Shown one piece after another: positions 10,364-21,600 of a stretch of DNA of 64,000 nucleotides (position 1 is its first letter; each line of letters begins with the position of its first letter). The notes under the pieces were generated by a model that did not search any database, had not been told where the DNA came from, and saw nothing but the letters and a program-made list of their open reading frames with translations. This DNA comes from Cryoendolithus antarcticus (Eukaryota > Ascomycota > Dothideomycetes > Cladosporiales > Cladosporiaceae), in contig NAJO01000020.1 of assembly GCA_002077065.1 (NCBI GenBank), forward strand, positions 806,001-870,000. Direction: 5' to 3'. The position numbers and the translations under genes are program-made.

Positions 10364-11566
10364 TCATTCAGCGACGATGATCACGGGCGCAGCTGCATCA
10401 CTAGTCTCTGCACCGGATTCGCACTCCGAACCTTCGCTTGGCTGACCACCACTTCGAAGTTTACCTCCCTTTCGCTTCGGGATGACTTTCATGAACGCGT
10501 CACCCCAGTCGCCGCACTCCAGCCATTTAAGCATGATCTCGTTAACATGGTTGGTGGCCAGCACCTTGCGACTTGACATCTCCAGATAGTCACCGATTGG
10601 TAGCTTTGCGGTACGCAAGCCACGTTGCGTGGCACGCTTGTAGCATATTCCTTTCTCTCGGTTCTTGTCGACTAGGCCGCCGATGATGTAGGTGCTGTAT
10701 GGCTTGAGCTCGTTAAGTGTGTCTTCAGCCTCAGAAGACAGGTAGACCACCTCGCCCTGGTCTCGTAGTAGATCGTGGTCGCTGTCAGCATACTTCTCGA
10801 AAGCTCCTTGCAGCTCGCCACCTCCGACATCTCCCATCCACACTTTAGCTTGCTCAGCAACATCAACGAAGTCTTGCTCGAGGAATCTGGTGCCTCGGTA
10901 ATTCTTATAGACTCCTCCCATGATGCCGTCGAATCGTGCTCTGAGCTTTCCGAGGAACGAGCAGACCGTCAGATGGGCACGATAAGTACTGCCCTTGTTG
11001 TCCGAGTAAGAGCGTGTTATCTGCCCTCCAAGCGAAATGCGCTCGTTATCCCGCATAAGCTCGTCGAAGTCACAGTCGATCATAATCGTGACAGGTAGTT
11101 GGACAGCGCGTTGCTTAGTCTCCTTCCTCTCTGGAGTGGCAACGCTGCCACCCTCGGCGATGGCCTTGTCGTAAGCATCCTTCTTGCGCAGACGCTTAGC
11201 GATGAGCTTCTCCTTACGAATGGTCTTGCGGTCATCGCGCTTCGATTCCCACTCCTGCTTCTTGCGAAGCTTCTTCAGCTGGTTCTTTGACATTGGATTG
11301 GCTTCGCTAGTGACGCCATCTAGCGAAGGTGTGGTATCTAGCGGAGCCGGGAAGGACTCACCGTCCAGGTCTGCTTCGATCGAATCGGGATCATTGCCCA
11401 CGTTATGTTGCCCATGAACGGCCGGGTTCTGATTGATGGCATTCGCTTCCTGTATCGTCTGTTCATCTGAGCGATCTGCACCGAGTATGGCTTTTGGCAC
11501 TTCCAGGATCTCAGCATTATCGTGACTGATCTTGCGCATCTTACTAGGCCTCTCCGATTCGTCCAT
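10364..11566 (-). CDS. trm10: tRNA (guanine-9-N1) methyltransferase TRM10
   Basis: Single exon, 400 residues from ATG 11566. This SPOUT-fold enzyme methylates N1 of G9 in tRNAs. The N-terminal 80 residues are acidic and disordered. A strongly basic helix follows (KNQLKKLRKKQEWESKRDDR and RKEKLIAKRLRKKDAYDKA), the usual tRNA-binding extension. The catalytic domain shows VTIMIDCDFDELMRDNERIS, LGGQITRSYSDNK, EVVYLSSEAEDTLNELKPYS, then the knot signature TYIIGGLVDKNREKGICYKR and AKLPIGDYLEMSSRKVLATNH. The aspartate in GLVDKN is in the expected catalytic position. The tail is basic and acidic and probably disordered. The gene is head-to-head with NDUFA13, with 207 bp between starts. Confidence 0.96.
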   Translation of the reverse strand: MDESERPSKMRKISHDNAEILEVPKAILGADRSDEQTIQEANAINQNPAVHGQHNVGNDPDSIEADLDGESFPAPLDTTPSLDGVTSEANPMSKNQLKKLRKKQEWESKRDDRKTIRKEKLIAKRLRKKDAYDKAIAEGGSVATPERKETKQRAVQLPVTIMIDCDFDELMRDNERISLGGQITRSYSDNKGSTYRAHLTVCSFLGKLRARFDGIMGGVYKNYRGTRFLEQDFVDVAEQAKVWMGDVGGGELQGAFEKYADSDHDLLRDQGEVVYLSSEAEDTLNELKPYSTYIIGGLVDKNREKGICYKRATQRGLRTAKLPIGDYLEMSSRKVLATNHVNEIMLKWLECGDWGDAFMKVIPKRKGGKLRSGGQPSEGSECESGAETSDAAAPVIIVAE

Positions 11567-11773
11567 CTTGCCTCAATGGTGACTTGTAATTTCCGAGATA
11601 GTTTTCGAAAGTGAGATCGAAACAGAGTCAGACGCGTGAAACCTTATGTGGAACGTTGCCAAGACCTCATCCGACAGCTTGGGCTCCTACCTCATACTGG
11701 TTACCAATCGCACGTGTGACCACTGTCTTGCTGTCGTCTTCACATTCGTGCTTCTTCCGAATAGGCCGCCAAC

Positions 11774-12255
11774 ATGCCTCAAGATATGCCGCCCGTTGGC
11801 GGCTACGAGCCTGTCCAGTACCGCCGCAACCTGCCCGCCCGGGGCTTCAAACCCGCCTACTACCTGGTCGCGATGGGTGTTGTGATGACATACGGCTTCT
11901 ATCGTGTCGGCCAAGGCATAAGGGAGCAGAAGTGAGTGCACGATAGTGTGAAGGGAGGACACATACAGAGACCGGAGTACTGATCAGCGCTCACGTAGTG
12001 AGCTTGCACGGGAGAAGATGTGGTCACGGATACACCTCATTCCGGTGCTACAGGCGGAGGAGGACCGGGATCTAGTACGGAGGCATTTGGCGGATAAGGC
12101 AAGGGAAAGGGAGCTGTTGGGCGGTGAATCGAAGGTGTACAACAATGACCGGTATGCTAGCTCTGCTCGTGGAGTTGAGGGTCCGGAGGCTGACTATCTG
12201 CCCCAGGTTCGTGCGGCCAACCTTTGCAGTCACGCCAAGCAACACAACGAAATGA
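11774..12255 (+). CDS. NDUFA13: Complex I subunit NDUFA13 / GRIM-19 (B16.6)
   Basis: Accessory subunit of mitochondrial NADH:ubiquinone oxidoreductase, embedded in the inner membrane. Three exons (11774-11931, 11999-12151, 12207-12255) sum to 360 nt and 119 residues. The start reads MPQDMPPVGGYEPVQYRRNL, followed by RGFKPAYYLVAMGVVMTYGFY, the single transmembrane helix with the YR(x)GQGIREQN turn. Then comes a charged helix ELAREKMWSRIHLIPVLQAE and the ending DRFVRPTFAVTPSNTTK. The second intron (12152-12206) is needed to reach this family-typical ending; without it the frame runs on into antisense of the next gene. Length agrees with fungal B16.6 subunits. Confidence 0.93.
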
Positions 12256-12422
12256 GCGGAATCCTGTTTGCATTTGCTGTTTTACATATTGTGGCGCACA
12301 GAGCGCCTGGTGAAAGACACTCAAAATCCATGTTACGACTGCCCGCCGTCATTCCATCTGTGATCCTGAATCTACACCGTGCAATGCCCGAAAGCTTGAG
12401 ATTAGAGTTTACCACATCCAGG

Positions 12423-13615
12423 TCATGCGCCGCCAACTTTCAGAGCATTCAGTATCTCGGCAGCACCAAACGCTGGCCCCCCCGGCACGACTTCTTGCCA
12501 CATTGCAGCAGGTACGCGCTTGTCCTCCTCCAAGACTTGCCAATTCGGGCTGGGCTCCGCACTCAGCCACTTGAAGTCATCGACAGCATCCCACTGATTC
12601 TCAATCATCCGATCCGCATCGTTCAGGAATATCTCGGGCAATGGCGCGAAGTGTACGTCCTTACAATCCTCTATAATCGGTCTGCCAGCGGCATGCAAGT
12701 AAACATCGCAGTTCTGACTTTCATGAAGTCTAAGCTGGCGACTAGCAACGACGAGGATTGAATTGGTCACATTGGTTGCGTGTGCCGCACCGTCAACGTG
12801 ACCGCAGATGATGAGACTATCACTGATATTTTTGAGGGTCAAGCCAGCGAATGCGTGACCTTCAGATGTTGGCGTTGACATATCGATTACGCATCCTCGC
12901 AGGTTCGACAAAGTACCCAAGCTCGTCGCGTGACTTGCTGAGGAAGGCAGGATGATGTGCTGTCCATCGTGGTTGTTGATCGTGACTTTGGTACTTTGCG
13001 AGAAGGACATTGTACGAGCTCGCGCGGCGTCAGAAGAGGAGGGCGCTGATGCTGCTGGAGTAGCACTGTCGCCATCCTGGACAAGCTCCGGTGCAGGGGA
13101 GGCGGGGTAGATGGGTGTAGTTGCAAAGCTGGAGTCGGCTGAGATTTCTGATGCAGGATCGGGAAACTTTTCCTTCGCTCGCTTTGTTGCATCGTTCAAG
13201 CTTATCGCAGACTCGTTCTTTCGCGTCGTGAAAGTCGAAGATCTGAATGAGAACTTTTGCTTCGGGACTGCTCGTTGCCTTGAATCCTCGAGCTTCTTCG
13301 AAAGCGCCTTGATAGCTTCTGAATAGGTGCGTTGGTCGTACGCGGGGATGTACGAGGACGCATCTTTCACCTCATTCGATAGACGTGCGATACCTGCCAA
13401 GCAGTGGTCTGCTGCGTCCGCTCTTTCGCCGCCGGATATGCCGGTGTTGTCAAGTCTGAGCATCTGATCTTGTAGGGCTGTGGAATGTCAATTACTCGGA
13501 TACCAACACTCATTTGAGACTGCTGACCGGTCACCTCGTGCTGGAAATATCTGAAGAATCTCTCTGATGGTGAAAGCTGTGTTGCCTCACTCTCGTCCGT
13601 GGCCATGGCAGGCAT
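12423..13615 (-). CDS. Tubulin-folding cofactor C
   Basis: TBCC homologue, about 380 residues. Cofactor C is the GTPase-activating component of the complex that releases folded alpha/beta-tubulin. Exon 1 (13615-13528, MPAMATDESEATQLSPSERF) joins exon 2 (13477-12423) through a 50-nt intron, giving FFRYFQHEVTALQDQMLRLD, the N-terminal spectrin-like segment. After a Ser/Ala/Pro-rich linker, the C-terminal beta-helix (C-CAP/TBCC) domain runs from FSQSTKVTINNHDGQHIILP. It includes NISDSLIICGHVDGAAH, the arginine-finger motif VASRQLRLHESQNCDVYLH and AAGRPIIEDCKDVHFAPLPE. The C-terminus has DDFKWLSAEPSPNWQVLEE. An alternative start is ATG 13606. The gene is convergent with NDUFA13, 167 bp apart. Confidence 0.92.
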
Positions 13616-14111
13616 CTTGCCAACTGAACTGCACGACGACACCCTACAGACGATCAAAACAAGTGGTAGAAGATTCCTCCCTCGGATACCATACAGTGTC
13701 GCTTGACACTGCTGAAGCGGCTACAACTAATGTCACGTCTCATTAAGCTCCTCAAGATGTTTATCCTGCCCCGCTGCAACGAGGCAATCCTGGACTGTCG
13801 CGAACGTGAACGGCTGGATACACTGCGCAAGTCATGTCATTCTCGCGTGGCAAGTGTTGCGGGTGTAAGCTAGCTATGCAATAATTCTCTGACACTTGAT
13901 CAATATGCTGATTGGGCGTTTGAAATGCGCTTGCGCGTGCGCAACTCTGCGCAGATAGAGTTTTAAGTGCTTGCAGGCCCGAAACTCAAACGCCGTCACC
14001 CGCCGCCAAACCTCGGCCGGCATGATCCCAAATAGCGGCTGCATCTCGCCCCCTACGTGTAAATGTCGCTCTGCACGCGACCCAATACGACTGTCGAATA
14101 CGGGTTACAAC
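13616..14111. promoter_or_regulatory. Divergent promoter, cofactor C / acyltransferase
   Basis: The spacer separates two outward-facing start codons. An in-frame extension upstream of 14112 reaches 13971 but is Cys/Arg/Ser-rich and leader-like. I see no clear TATA box or repeat. Confidence 0.45.
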
Positions 14112-15781
14112 ATGACAGTCACAAATCGCAAGAGCCTTGGCTCACTGCTGCGCGCATTGCTGCCAACCATCTGGCACGCGCTCACCTTCCGTAACCTGAC
14201 AGGATGGCCGCCAGAGAAATCAACACGAGATACCGCCTGGCTGGATGGTCTTCGTGGTGTCTCAGCATTCCTGGTGATGATAGGGCATTTTGGCCTTACA
14301 TTCTGGAGAGCGTGGACTTACGATGCTCCTTTCGGCGCCAACGATGTACGGACTCAGGACGGACCTGACAACCCGAGGGAGCCGCTGTATGATATATGGA
14401 GACTTCCCATCCTACGAGTCTGGTTCTCGTCAGGCCATGCTCAGGTTGCTATCTTCTTCTTATTATCGGGCTTTGTGCTAAGTTGGAGTCCGCTGCGCGG
14501 TATGCGACAAGGGCAGACAAGTGCACTTGGCTCGTCGCTCGGCTCCTCTGTCTTTCGCCGCTGGATCCGGCTGTACCTACCTTGTTTTGTATGAGCAATG
14601 CCTTGTTCGAAGTATCCTGTGTGCTGACGATTCCGCAGGCTGTAGCCTTCTGGCAAATGCTAGAACTTCGGGTTGGCCTTCGCAGCAATATCACCATCAC
14701 TATCGAGAAGTATCTTTATATGCAGGTCTGGGACTTCATCAAGTATAGTGCGATCTTCGCCAACCCGTTCACGATCAATCGAGATGACAGTCAATACATC
14801 CATAAGTACGACTGGACTATGTGGACGATTCCACACGAGTATGCGGGCTCTCTACTCGTCTATCTGACTGTACTGGGTGTCAGTCGTTGCAACAGCATGA
14901 GGAAACGCACCGCGGTGCTGCTCTTGTTAGCAGTGTCGGCCCACATAGCTGCGCAGTGGGATTTCTGGCTATTCGCTACAGGGATTCTGTTCGCCAATTA
15001 CGTCGTAGCCCAAGGCGGCTTCGCGCAGCTCGGCTATGATTCGAGTCTGTTGGTTCGAGCAGTTTGGGTGCTCGTACTAATTGTGGGTCTTCTCATGGCT
15101 GGCATACCTCCGAAGGCAAGGGAATATTACGATCGACACGGCTATGATTGGCTGGATCGACTTGTCCCGAAGGCCTGGGAGGAACACGAAGGCGGCCTGC
15201 GCCTGTGGTGGTGCTGGGCTGGCATATTGTGCGTGACTAGCTGCGCGCATCTCCCGCTGGCTAGGAAATTCTTCGAACTTCCTTTAATGCGGTACATGGG
15301 AAGGATAAGCTATATGCTCTACCTACTCCACCGAGTGGTGCTCAACCTCGTGGGTGCACCCTTGACCGCAGCAGTGTACAAGCCATTCGGCCGGACCGGA
15401 TATATCGACTTTTCGACGGCTGGCGACGGCAAGGTGGGCGGGAACTTTGGCTTCAGGTGCATCACGTTTTTAATATACATCATTCTATTGATGATCATGG
15501 TTCCGCTCACCTTTCTGGTATCGCACTGGGGCGAAGTGCTTATTGATGCGCCCAGTACGCGGCTAGCGCGGTCAGTTGATAACTGGTTCGCCAAAGGTGG
15601 AGAGGAGAAGGTCGAGGAGACGGTGAAGCTCGACACGCTTCCCAGCCATGCGGTCCATCTTTCGGAGAGTCCTGCGCCACGCTCAGGAAGTCGAGCGGCC
15701 GATGAAGCCGAGTACGAGGATGAGCCCCTGCTTGCCAGCGAGGAGCCTCACCGCGAGGCGAGCGAGCGACAACATGTCTGA
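14112..15781 (+). CDS. Acyltransferase-3 family membrane protein
   Basis: Multi-pass membrane O-acyltransferase (acyltransferase family 3) of unknown substrate. Two exons, 14112-14588 and 14639-15781, give 539 residues; the 50-nt intron has GTATGA, branch GCTGACG and acceptor CGCAG. The family signature lies at the first membrane segment: TAWLDGLRGVSAFLVMIGHF, with the catalytic-type histidine. Next come AQVAIFFLLSGFVLSWSPLR with VFRRWIRLYLP, then IPHEYAGSLLVYLTVLG and several more hydrophobic helices, including PLMRYMGRISYMLYLLHRVV. About ten membrane segments are apparent. The C-terminal tail is acidic and cytosolic. Fungal paralogues are numerous and some act in secondary metabolism or cell-wall/lipid acylation, but no neighbour supports a choice. 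Confidence 0.88.
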
Positions 15782-15925
15782 TGAAGGCGAATCTTGGATT
15801 ATAATTGGTTCGGATGAGATGACCCGAATTTTGCTTTGGGAAGAAGATTGGACGCGTAAGTAGAGTGGAGACTCCTGTACATCACACTACGAATTGCTAA
15901 TTCGGAGCAGGGTATCATTACGCCT

Positions 15926-17266
15926 TCACGAACGGCGACTGCAGCCCTTGGATGCCACCTGCGTCTCGAGCCATCCTTCCAGCAACATACGCGTCCGGTC
16001 GTCTTCTCGACTAACGGCCTGCTCATGGGCGATCTCCCAAATACCAAAGGCCACCTCGATGCTAATGAGACCAATGATCAGCCACTCCAACCCGGTACTG
16101 TGCTTCTCACTTAAGCGTTCGCGCAGTACCGCGGCGATCTCGGACGCATAGTCCATCTTCTCGTTCAGGATCTTGATTCGTATGCCAACATCGAGCGCTC
16201 TACCAAGAGCTTCGTAGTACGATTCCAGACCAAGCTCGTGTGGCGAATCCCAGAATAAGTCGGGCAAGGAGTCGGTGAGCTCGGAGTAGAGGTTTAGCTG
16301 CGCGCGGATCGAGAGCAGTTCGCCGGTCTTGCGCAGTATGAAGCTGCGAGAGAAGCGTAGAGGCGAACCAGAAGAGAGGATGGAAGGGATGGTGCGGGTT
16401 GTGCTGAAGTAGTGCGAGAGACTATTCTCCAGCGCTGCGAGCTTGGTCGAACGTGCGAGTGCGGAAGAGTACGCGATCTTGGCAAGGGTGGTAGAAGTTG
16501 GGTTCTCGTGAGTGGCGGAAGCGGAATTACCGGAAGCTGGCTTGGTCGCGAGGACAATTTTGTCACCAATGATAACCGAATGCTCGCGATGGGCGTCCTC
16601 AAGATACTCAAAATCCTCAATCTCCGTTCGGTGGACGTTCTCAGCGGCAGTGAGAAGCACTCGATTCACCACTTCTATGGCCAAACTCTCGTCAACGTCC
16701 CAGAAGACCACGCTGCCAGATGGGAAGACGAAGACATCACCATGCCCTGATTCCGCAACAGGCTCAGTGGTCGATTGCGTGGCTGGTACCCGTACGTGCA
16801 GAACCTGCGGGCACAGTCCAGTCTCGAGAGGATCAATTTCGTAGCCTTCTGCTTCCAGCAACCCACAAGCCTTAGTAATGGAGTAAGATTCAGCAGAGCA
16901 GTACGCCGTGACATCTTTCGCTTCTGCCTGAGGATTAATTCTTCTTCGTCGCCCGTGACCCTTGACGATGTTTTCTCGTGTTCGCTGTGCCTCTGCTGCT
17001 ACGCGTCGGAGTGATGTTGCAGCAGCGTGAGATCGCACTGGCTTCGGTTTGCCCTTGGTCTTGCTACCATCGGGTTCTGTAGAGCTCCGATCATTCGAGG
17101 AGCCAAACTTACGCCAGCGGAGAGTATCTGTAACAGCGATGGCAGGTGATTGCGTACGTCTTGATGGGAGGGTAGCCGGTCGCGAAAAGCCTCCACGACT
17201 AGCCACGCTTCGTTTGCATACATCACTGAATGCGATCCAGGTCGCTGTACGGTTGATCGCACTCAT
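15926..17266 (-). CDS. mrx10: RMND1/MRX10-like mitochondrial DUF155 protein
   Basis: About 446 residues, single exon. It belongs to the DUF155 family (yeast Rmd1, Rmd8, Mrx10; human RMND1). The N-terminus MSAINRTATWIAFSDVCKRS is rich in Arg/Ser/Ala without early acids, as in a mitochondrial presequence, which favours the MRX10/RMND1 branch linked to mitochondrial translation. The DUF155 core contains YCSAESYSITKACGLLEAEG, DVFVFPSGSVVFWDVDE, FEYLEDAHREHSVIIGDKIV, then FRKTGEL-like FILRKTGELLSIRAQLNLYS and LFWDSPHELGLESYYEALGR. A hydrophobic segment WLIIGLISIEVAFGIWE near the end is the usual membrane anchor. ATG 17266 is the first in-frame ATG. The gene is divergent from VPS41 with a 252-bp gap. 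Confidence 0.9.
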   Translation of the reverse strand: MSAINRTATWIAFSDVCKRSVASRGGFSRPATLPSRRTQSPAIAVTDTLRWRKFGSSNDRSSTEPDGSKTKGKPKPVRSHAAATSLRRVAAEAQRTRENIVKGHGRRRRINPQAEAKDVTAYCSAESYSITKACGLLEAEGYEIDPLETGLCPQVLHVRVPATQSTTEPVAESGHGDVFVFPSGSVVFWDVDESLAIEVVNRVLLTAAENVHRTEIEDFEYLEDAHREHSVIIGDKIVLATKPASGNSASATHENPTSTTLAKIAYSSALARSTKLAALENSLSHYFSTTRTIPSILSSGSPLRFSRSFILRKTGELLSIRAQLNLYSELTDSLPDLFWDSPHELGLESYYEALGRALDVGIRIKILNEKMDYASEIAAVLRERLSEKHSTGLEWLIIGLISIEVAFGIWEIAHEQAVSREDDRTRMLLEGWLETQVASKGCSRRS

Positions 17267-17518
17267 CGAACATGTATCGCTAGACAATATTCCATTTCGT
17301 GAAATAATGTACCTAATGTACTTTGATGTTGCTTTCTTTGAGGTACCTCACATGTATCGTTCAGTGCAGATCCTCAATGCACCTCCGTCATCCCTAAGCT
17401 TCCAGGTCATATCAGCACGTAAGACCTACTCACGACTACACCTCAATTACTCATGCGTCCCTCGGACTCCAGTGCAGCTGTATAGCCGCTACCTAGAGGA
17501 CATGCTCTCACACACAGC

Positions 17519-20500
17519 ATGTCCACCGTCCCGCCGGCGACGCCCACGCAACTGGACGATCGCGAGGAATCACTCCTTCAGCCCGAGGATGGCGATGAAG
17601 TCGCCAACGAGGACGACGGACAGGCTGATGAGGAACTAGAGGAGGACGAGGAGCCCAAGCTGAAATATGCGAAGCTCACAGCGAGCGTAGCTGGTGTCTA
17701 TCGCAATGGCGACTTCACCACGGCCTTCTGTGTGGCCGGGGACAAGATGGTCGTCGGCACGCAGGATGGCAACATACACATTCTCGGCTTGCCAGCTATG
17801 GAGACTCTGCGGACTTACCATTCTCACTCGGCAAGCATCACGAGCTGTTCAGTGTCACCCATACCGCCCCCTCCTTCTATGTTCACCATGCAAGACGGAA
17901 GTAAAGAGGTTCTGGTTGCACCAGGACTGCTCTCCAGGTTGCCAACCATCAAGGCTGTGCCTACGGCAGCTACGGGTCCGAAGACTGCGCGACCGACGCA
18001 GCTAGCTGTGCCCAATACGCCCACAAATCAGATCTACATTGCAACTTCGTCGATAGATGGGCACGTGTGTATAGCATCGCTGATTGACCCGAAGGATGTG
18101 CAGCTACGCAACTTTGCACGTCCGGTGCAAGCCGTGGCATTGTCTCCGGATTACAAAGTAGACCGGACGTATCTGTCAGGTGGTAGAGCTGGAAATCTGA
18201 TCCTCACCGTAGGCGGCAAGGCAGGTGTCAGCTCCGATGCAAACACGAACAGCACAGCAGCGGCTGCAAGTGGCTGGCTGGGAAGCATCGGACTTGGAAC
18301 GAGCAATGGCAGAGACACTGTGCTGCACCAGGGTGAAGGCAGCATAAGCACCATCAAGTGGAGCCTCAGCGGGAAGTGGGTAGTCTGGGTGAACGAGGAG
18401 GGCATCAAGATCATGCGATCGCATCTAAGGCTAGAGGGTGAAGCGAGCGAAGACGCCTGGAGAAGGGTCGCGCATGCTGCGAAGCCAAGTCGCAAGAGCT
18501 GGGAGGACATGGCTGGAGTATGGAACTCGCGGGTGGAGTGGGTAGACGATCGTTTACTTGAGAGGGACAACCCGAACACTGCGAACCAGTCGGTAATTGC
18601 GGTCAACGGCAACACCAACGGGACGGTCAAAGGCGGTAAGAGGGAGAAGAAGCCCGAGAAGCTGGTCGTAGGTTGGGGTGATACTGCTTGGATCATGCAT
18701 GTACACGAAGGAGGCGTTGTACAGTCTGGGAAGCACGCAGGCTCCAAGCAGATCGGAAGCGCGGACATCATTCACAAGCTGCAGTTTCGCGACTGTATAG
18801 TATCAGGTGTAACGCTGTATACACCTTCGATGCTGACAATTCTAGCGTACAGGACTCGGGACGACGATGACAATCTGTTGCCCTCAAATAATGATACGCC
18901 TCGGACAGGCCGGCAAAGACAACATACTAGCCTTGCACCCCAGCTGAGACTTGTAAACGTCAACGACGGCGAAGAGGTCGACCTCGATGAGTTGAGTGTC
19001 AGCCGTTTCGAAACATTGAGTGCCCAGGACTACCAGCTGGGCACTCTATACATACCACCGGCGTTACCGGACAAAGCCACGCAAGAGCAGCGAGGTGCTC
19101 TCGAGAGTCTATGGGAAGCATCTGGAGGTGGATATGCCACGCGACTCTTCTCTTCTGGTGCGAGCATGCTCACTAGAAGTGACACCGGAAGTGAGGAAAA
19201 CGGCAAAGCTGGGGTGAGCTCGCCGAAAGGCGGCAGTATACAAGGAGTGCAAGCTGCAGCACCTCGCACAAAAGCTGTTGATGCGCATCCATTCGCCATG
19301 GAGTCCGGCCTGAAGCTTTTTATTCATAGCCCGTACGACTGCGTCTTGGCAGTGAAGCGTGACTTGAGTGATCATTTGGACTGGCTACTGGAGCACCATC
19401 AGTACAAGACCGCATGGCAATTACTGGACAAGCGACCCGAGATACTTGATACTTCGAGCGCAGATCGGAAATCTATCAACTCGTCAGCGGCCGAGACGCC
19501 GTCGCAAGGCGCGAAGGGGAGCTTAGCAGACTTCTTCGCAGACTCAGACTCTCAGACGACTGCATCAGCTATACGGTCACGCGACAGCACCGCAGCCAGA
19601 GAGAAGCGACGCATCGGGGAACTTTGGCTCACTCAGCTTACTGCTAATGATCAGTGGGAAGAGGCTGGTAAGGTCGCCGGCACAGTGCTAGGCAAGAGCG
19701 GCAGATGGGAGCACTGGGTGTTCACCTTTGCGCAAGCTGGGAAATTCGATGAGATCACGCCGTTCATGCCCTCGACCATGCTCAAGCCGCCATTACCTGG
19801 CGAGGTGTATGAAGCTGTGTTGGGTCATTACCTTCTTATTGATCCGCCGCGGATGGTTACACTGCTCGACTCTTGGGATACAGATCTGTTCGAGGTACAA
19901 GGTGTAATCACAGAGATCGAGTCCCGCCTCCGCAGCGGCGAAGTCACGGAGAGCAGCGCACAAGACGGCGTGCAGGGACGAGATTGGACTGCGCTACTCG
20001 AGGCACTTGCAAAGCTCTATCTAGCCAACGGGCAAGCACATGACGCGCTACAGTGTTACATTCGTACCCAGAATGCCGAAGCAGCTATGAGCCTCATCAG
20101 AGATGAGAAGGTGACAGAAGCTCTAGCGGATGATATTCCTGGCTTCGTTACGCTCAAGGTCACGAAGCAGCAGCTCCGATCTGCATCTCTGCAAGAGCTT
20201 GAAGAAGCCAGCGCCGAGGTCGTCGATCTGCTCGCAGAAGAGGCATTACGAGGCAGCATACCAACGGTAGTCGTGGTGCAGCAGCTGCAGCAACGTGGTG
20301 GCAAGATGCCCATATTTCTGTTCTTCTACTTTCGAGCTCTCTGGCGTGGTGGATCAAAACTAGAGCAAGACGGCGCACCTCGTCGCATCTTCGATCGGCG
20401 AATTGACGAAGGACATATGTTGGTAGAGGACCATGCAGATCTGGCCGTTGAGCTGTTCGCCGAATACGACAGAGCAATCCTCCTGGAGTTTCTGCAGAGT

Positions 20501-21442
20501 AGCGAGATCTATAGCTACGATAAGGCGATCGCGATCTGCGAGCACCGCCACTACATACCCGAGCTCGTTCACGTGCTAGGGAAGACTGGACAGTTGAAGC
20601 GTGCGCTCTGGCTTATCATTGGTGAGCTTGGCGACGTCGTAAAAGCCATTAGCTTCGTCAAGGAGAACCCAGATCTATGGGAGGATTTGCTGGAATACGG
20701 CATGGACAAGCCTACATTCATCCGGGGCTTACTCGAGGAAGTCGGCACTGCAGTCGATCCAGTCGAGCTCGTTCGCCGAATCCCAATCGGTCTTGAGATT
20801 CCTGGTCTCAAGCAAGGCTTGACGAGACTGGTGAAAGAGTACGAGATACAGCACTCCATTTCCGAAGGCGTGGCGAGAGTGCTGCGAGGCGAGGTCACTG
20901 CTGGCATGGATGTCTTGCGCGCCGGTCAGCGCAAGGCTGTGCGCTTTGATGTCGTGCATGAGAAGAAGGCGAATGATCTCGATATCACGACAAAAGACGT
21001 GCCAACGCAGGTTGATGGTGAAGCGAAAGTGCTGGTGCCGAAGCAGAAAGTGACTGTCAAGCCTGCCAAGCCTGGACATTGCGTCGGGTGTGGCAAGGCT
21101 TTTCATGAAGATGGTGAGTACTAAGAACAGGGTTTGTCGATTGATGAACCTCAAGCTGACCATCATGCAGAAAACGAGCCGCTTCTAGGCTTCGCGTGTG
21201 GCCACGTCTACCATCTCTCTTGCCTGCTACGTGCGGCGAAGGACGATCCGACCCCGGACGATGACGAACGGATAGCACAGCAGCTGCGCCAGCTTGGTTA
21301 CGGGGATGCCAGACCTTCCGAGATACAAGGCTATGGTGGACGAAGTGTAGGCGCCAAAGTCGCGCACGCTTATGTCATTGGCAATGTGGTGCAAGGTGGG
21401 TGTCGGAGGTGCTTTGTATCGGCCGACGCATTACAACCTTGA
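17519..21442 (+). CDS. vps41: HOPS complex subunit VPS41
   Basis: About 1288 residues in two exons (17519-21113, 21171-21442). Vps41 is the Ypt7/Rab7 effector subunit of HOPS, acting in tethering at vacuoles/late endosomes. The acidic N-terminus precedes a WD-like beta-propeller beginning LKYAKLTASVAGVYRNGDFT and MVVGTQDGNIHILGLP. An alpha-solenoid/clathrin repeat region follows, e.g. DHLDWLLEHHQYKTAWQLLD, ALAKLYLANGQAHDALQCYI and HYIPELVHVLGKTGQLKRAL. The C-terminal zinc finger spans the intron: GHCVGCGKAFHED, then FACGHVYHLSCLLRAAK and a final CRRCF. The intron (21114-21170) is required to complete that RING. A long insertion with poly-Ser/Asn character sits in the propeller, common in filamentous fungi. 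Confidence 0.95.
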
Positions 21443-21600
21443 TGACGAGTACATGCACGGACTCCGGATATCGTTGATTTCAGCGCGGTGTTTGGCGTTC
21501 TCTTGATACGAAACCAGGGCATGTACTGGCGTTGTACATACCACTTACCTGGCAGGCCAGGCAACACGCAAGAGTCACGATGCGAAATAGAATCATCACT

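Noticed and set aside
12018..12761. Continuous plus-strand frame suggesting a longer NDUFA13-region protein
   Set aside because: Splicing at 12152-12206 gives the family-typical ending; the rest of the frame is antisense to cofactor C.
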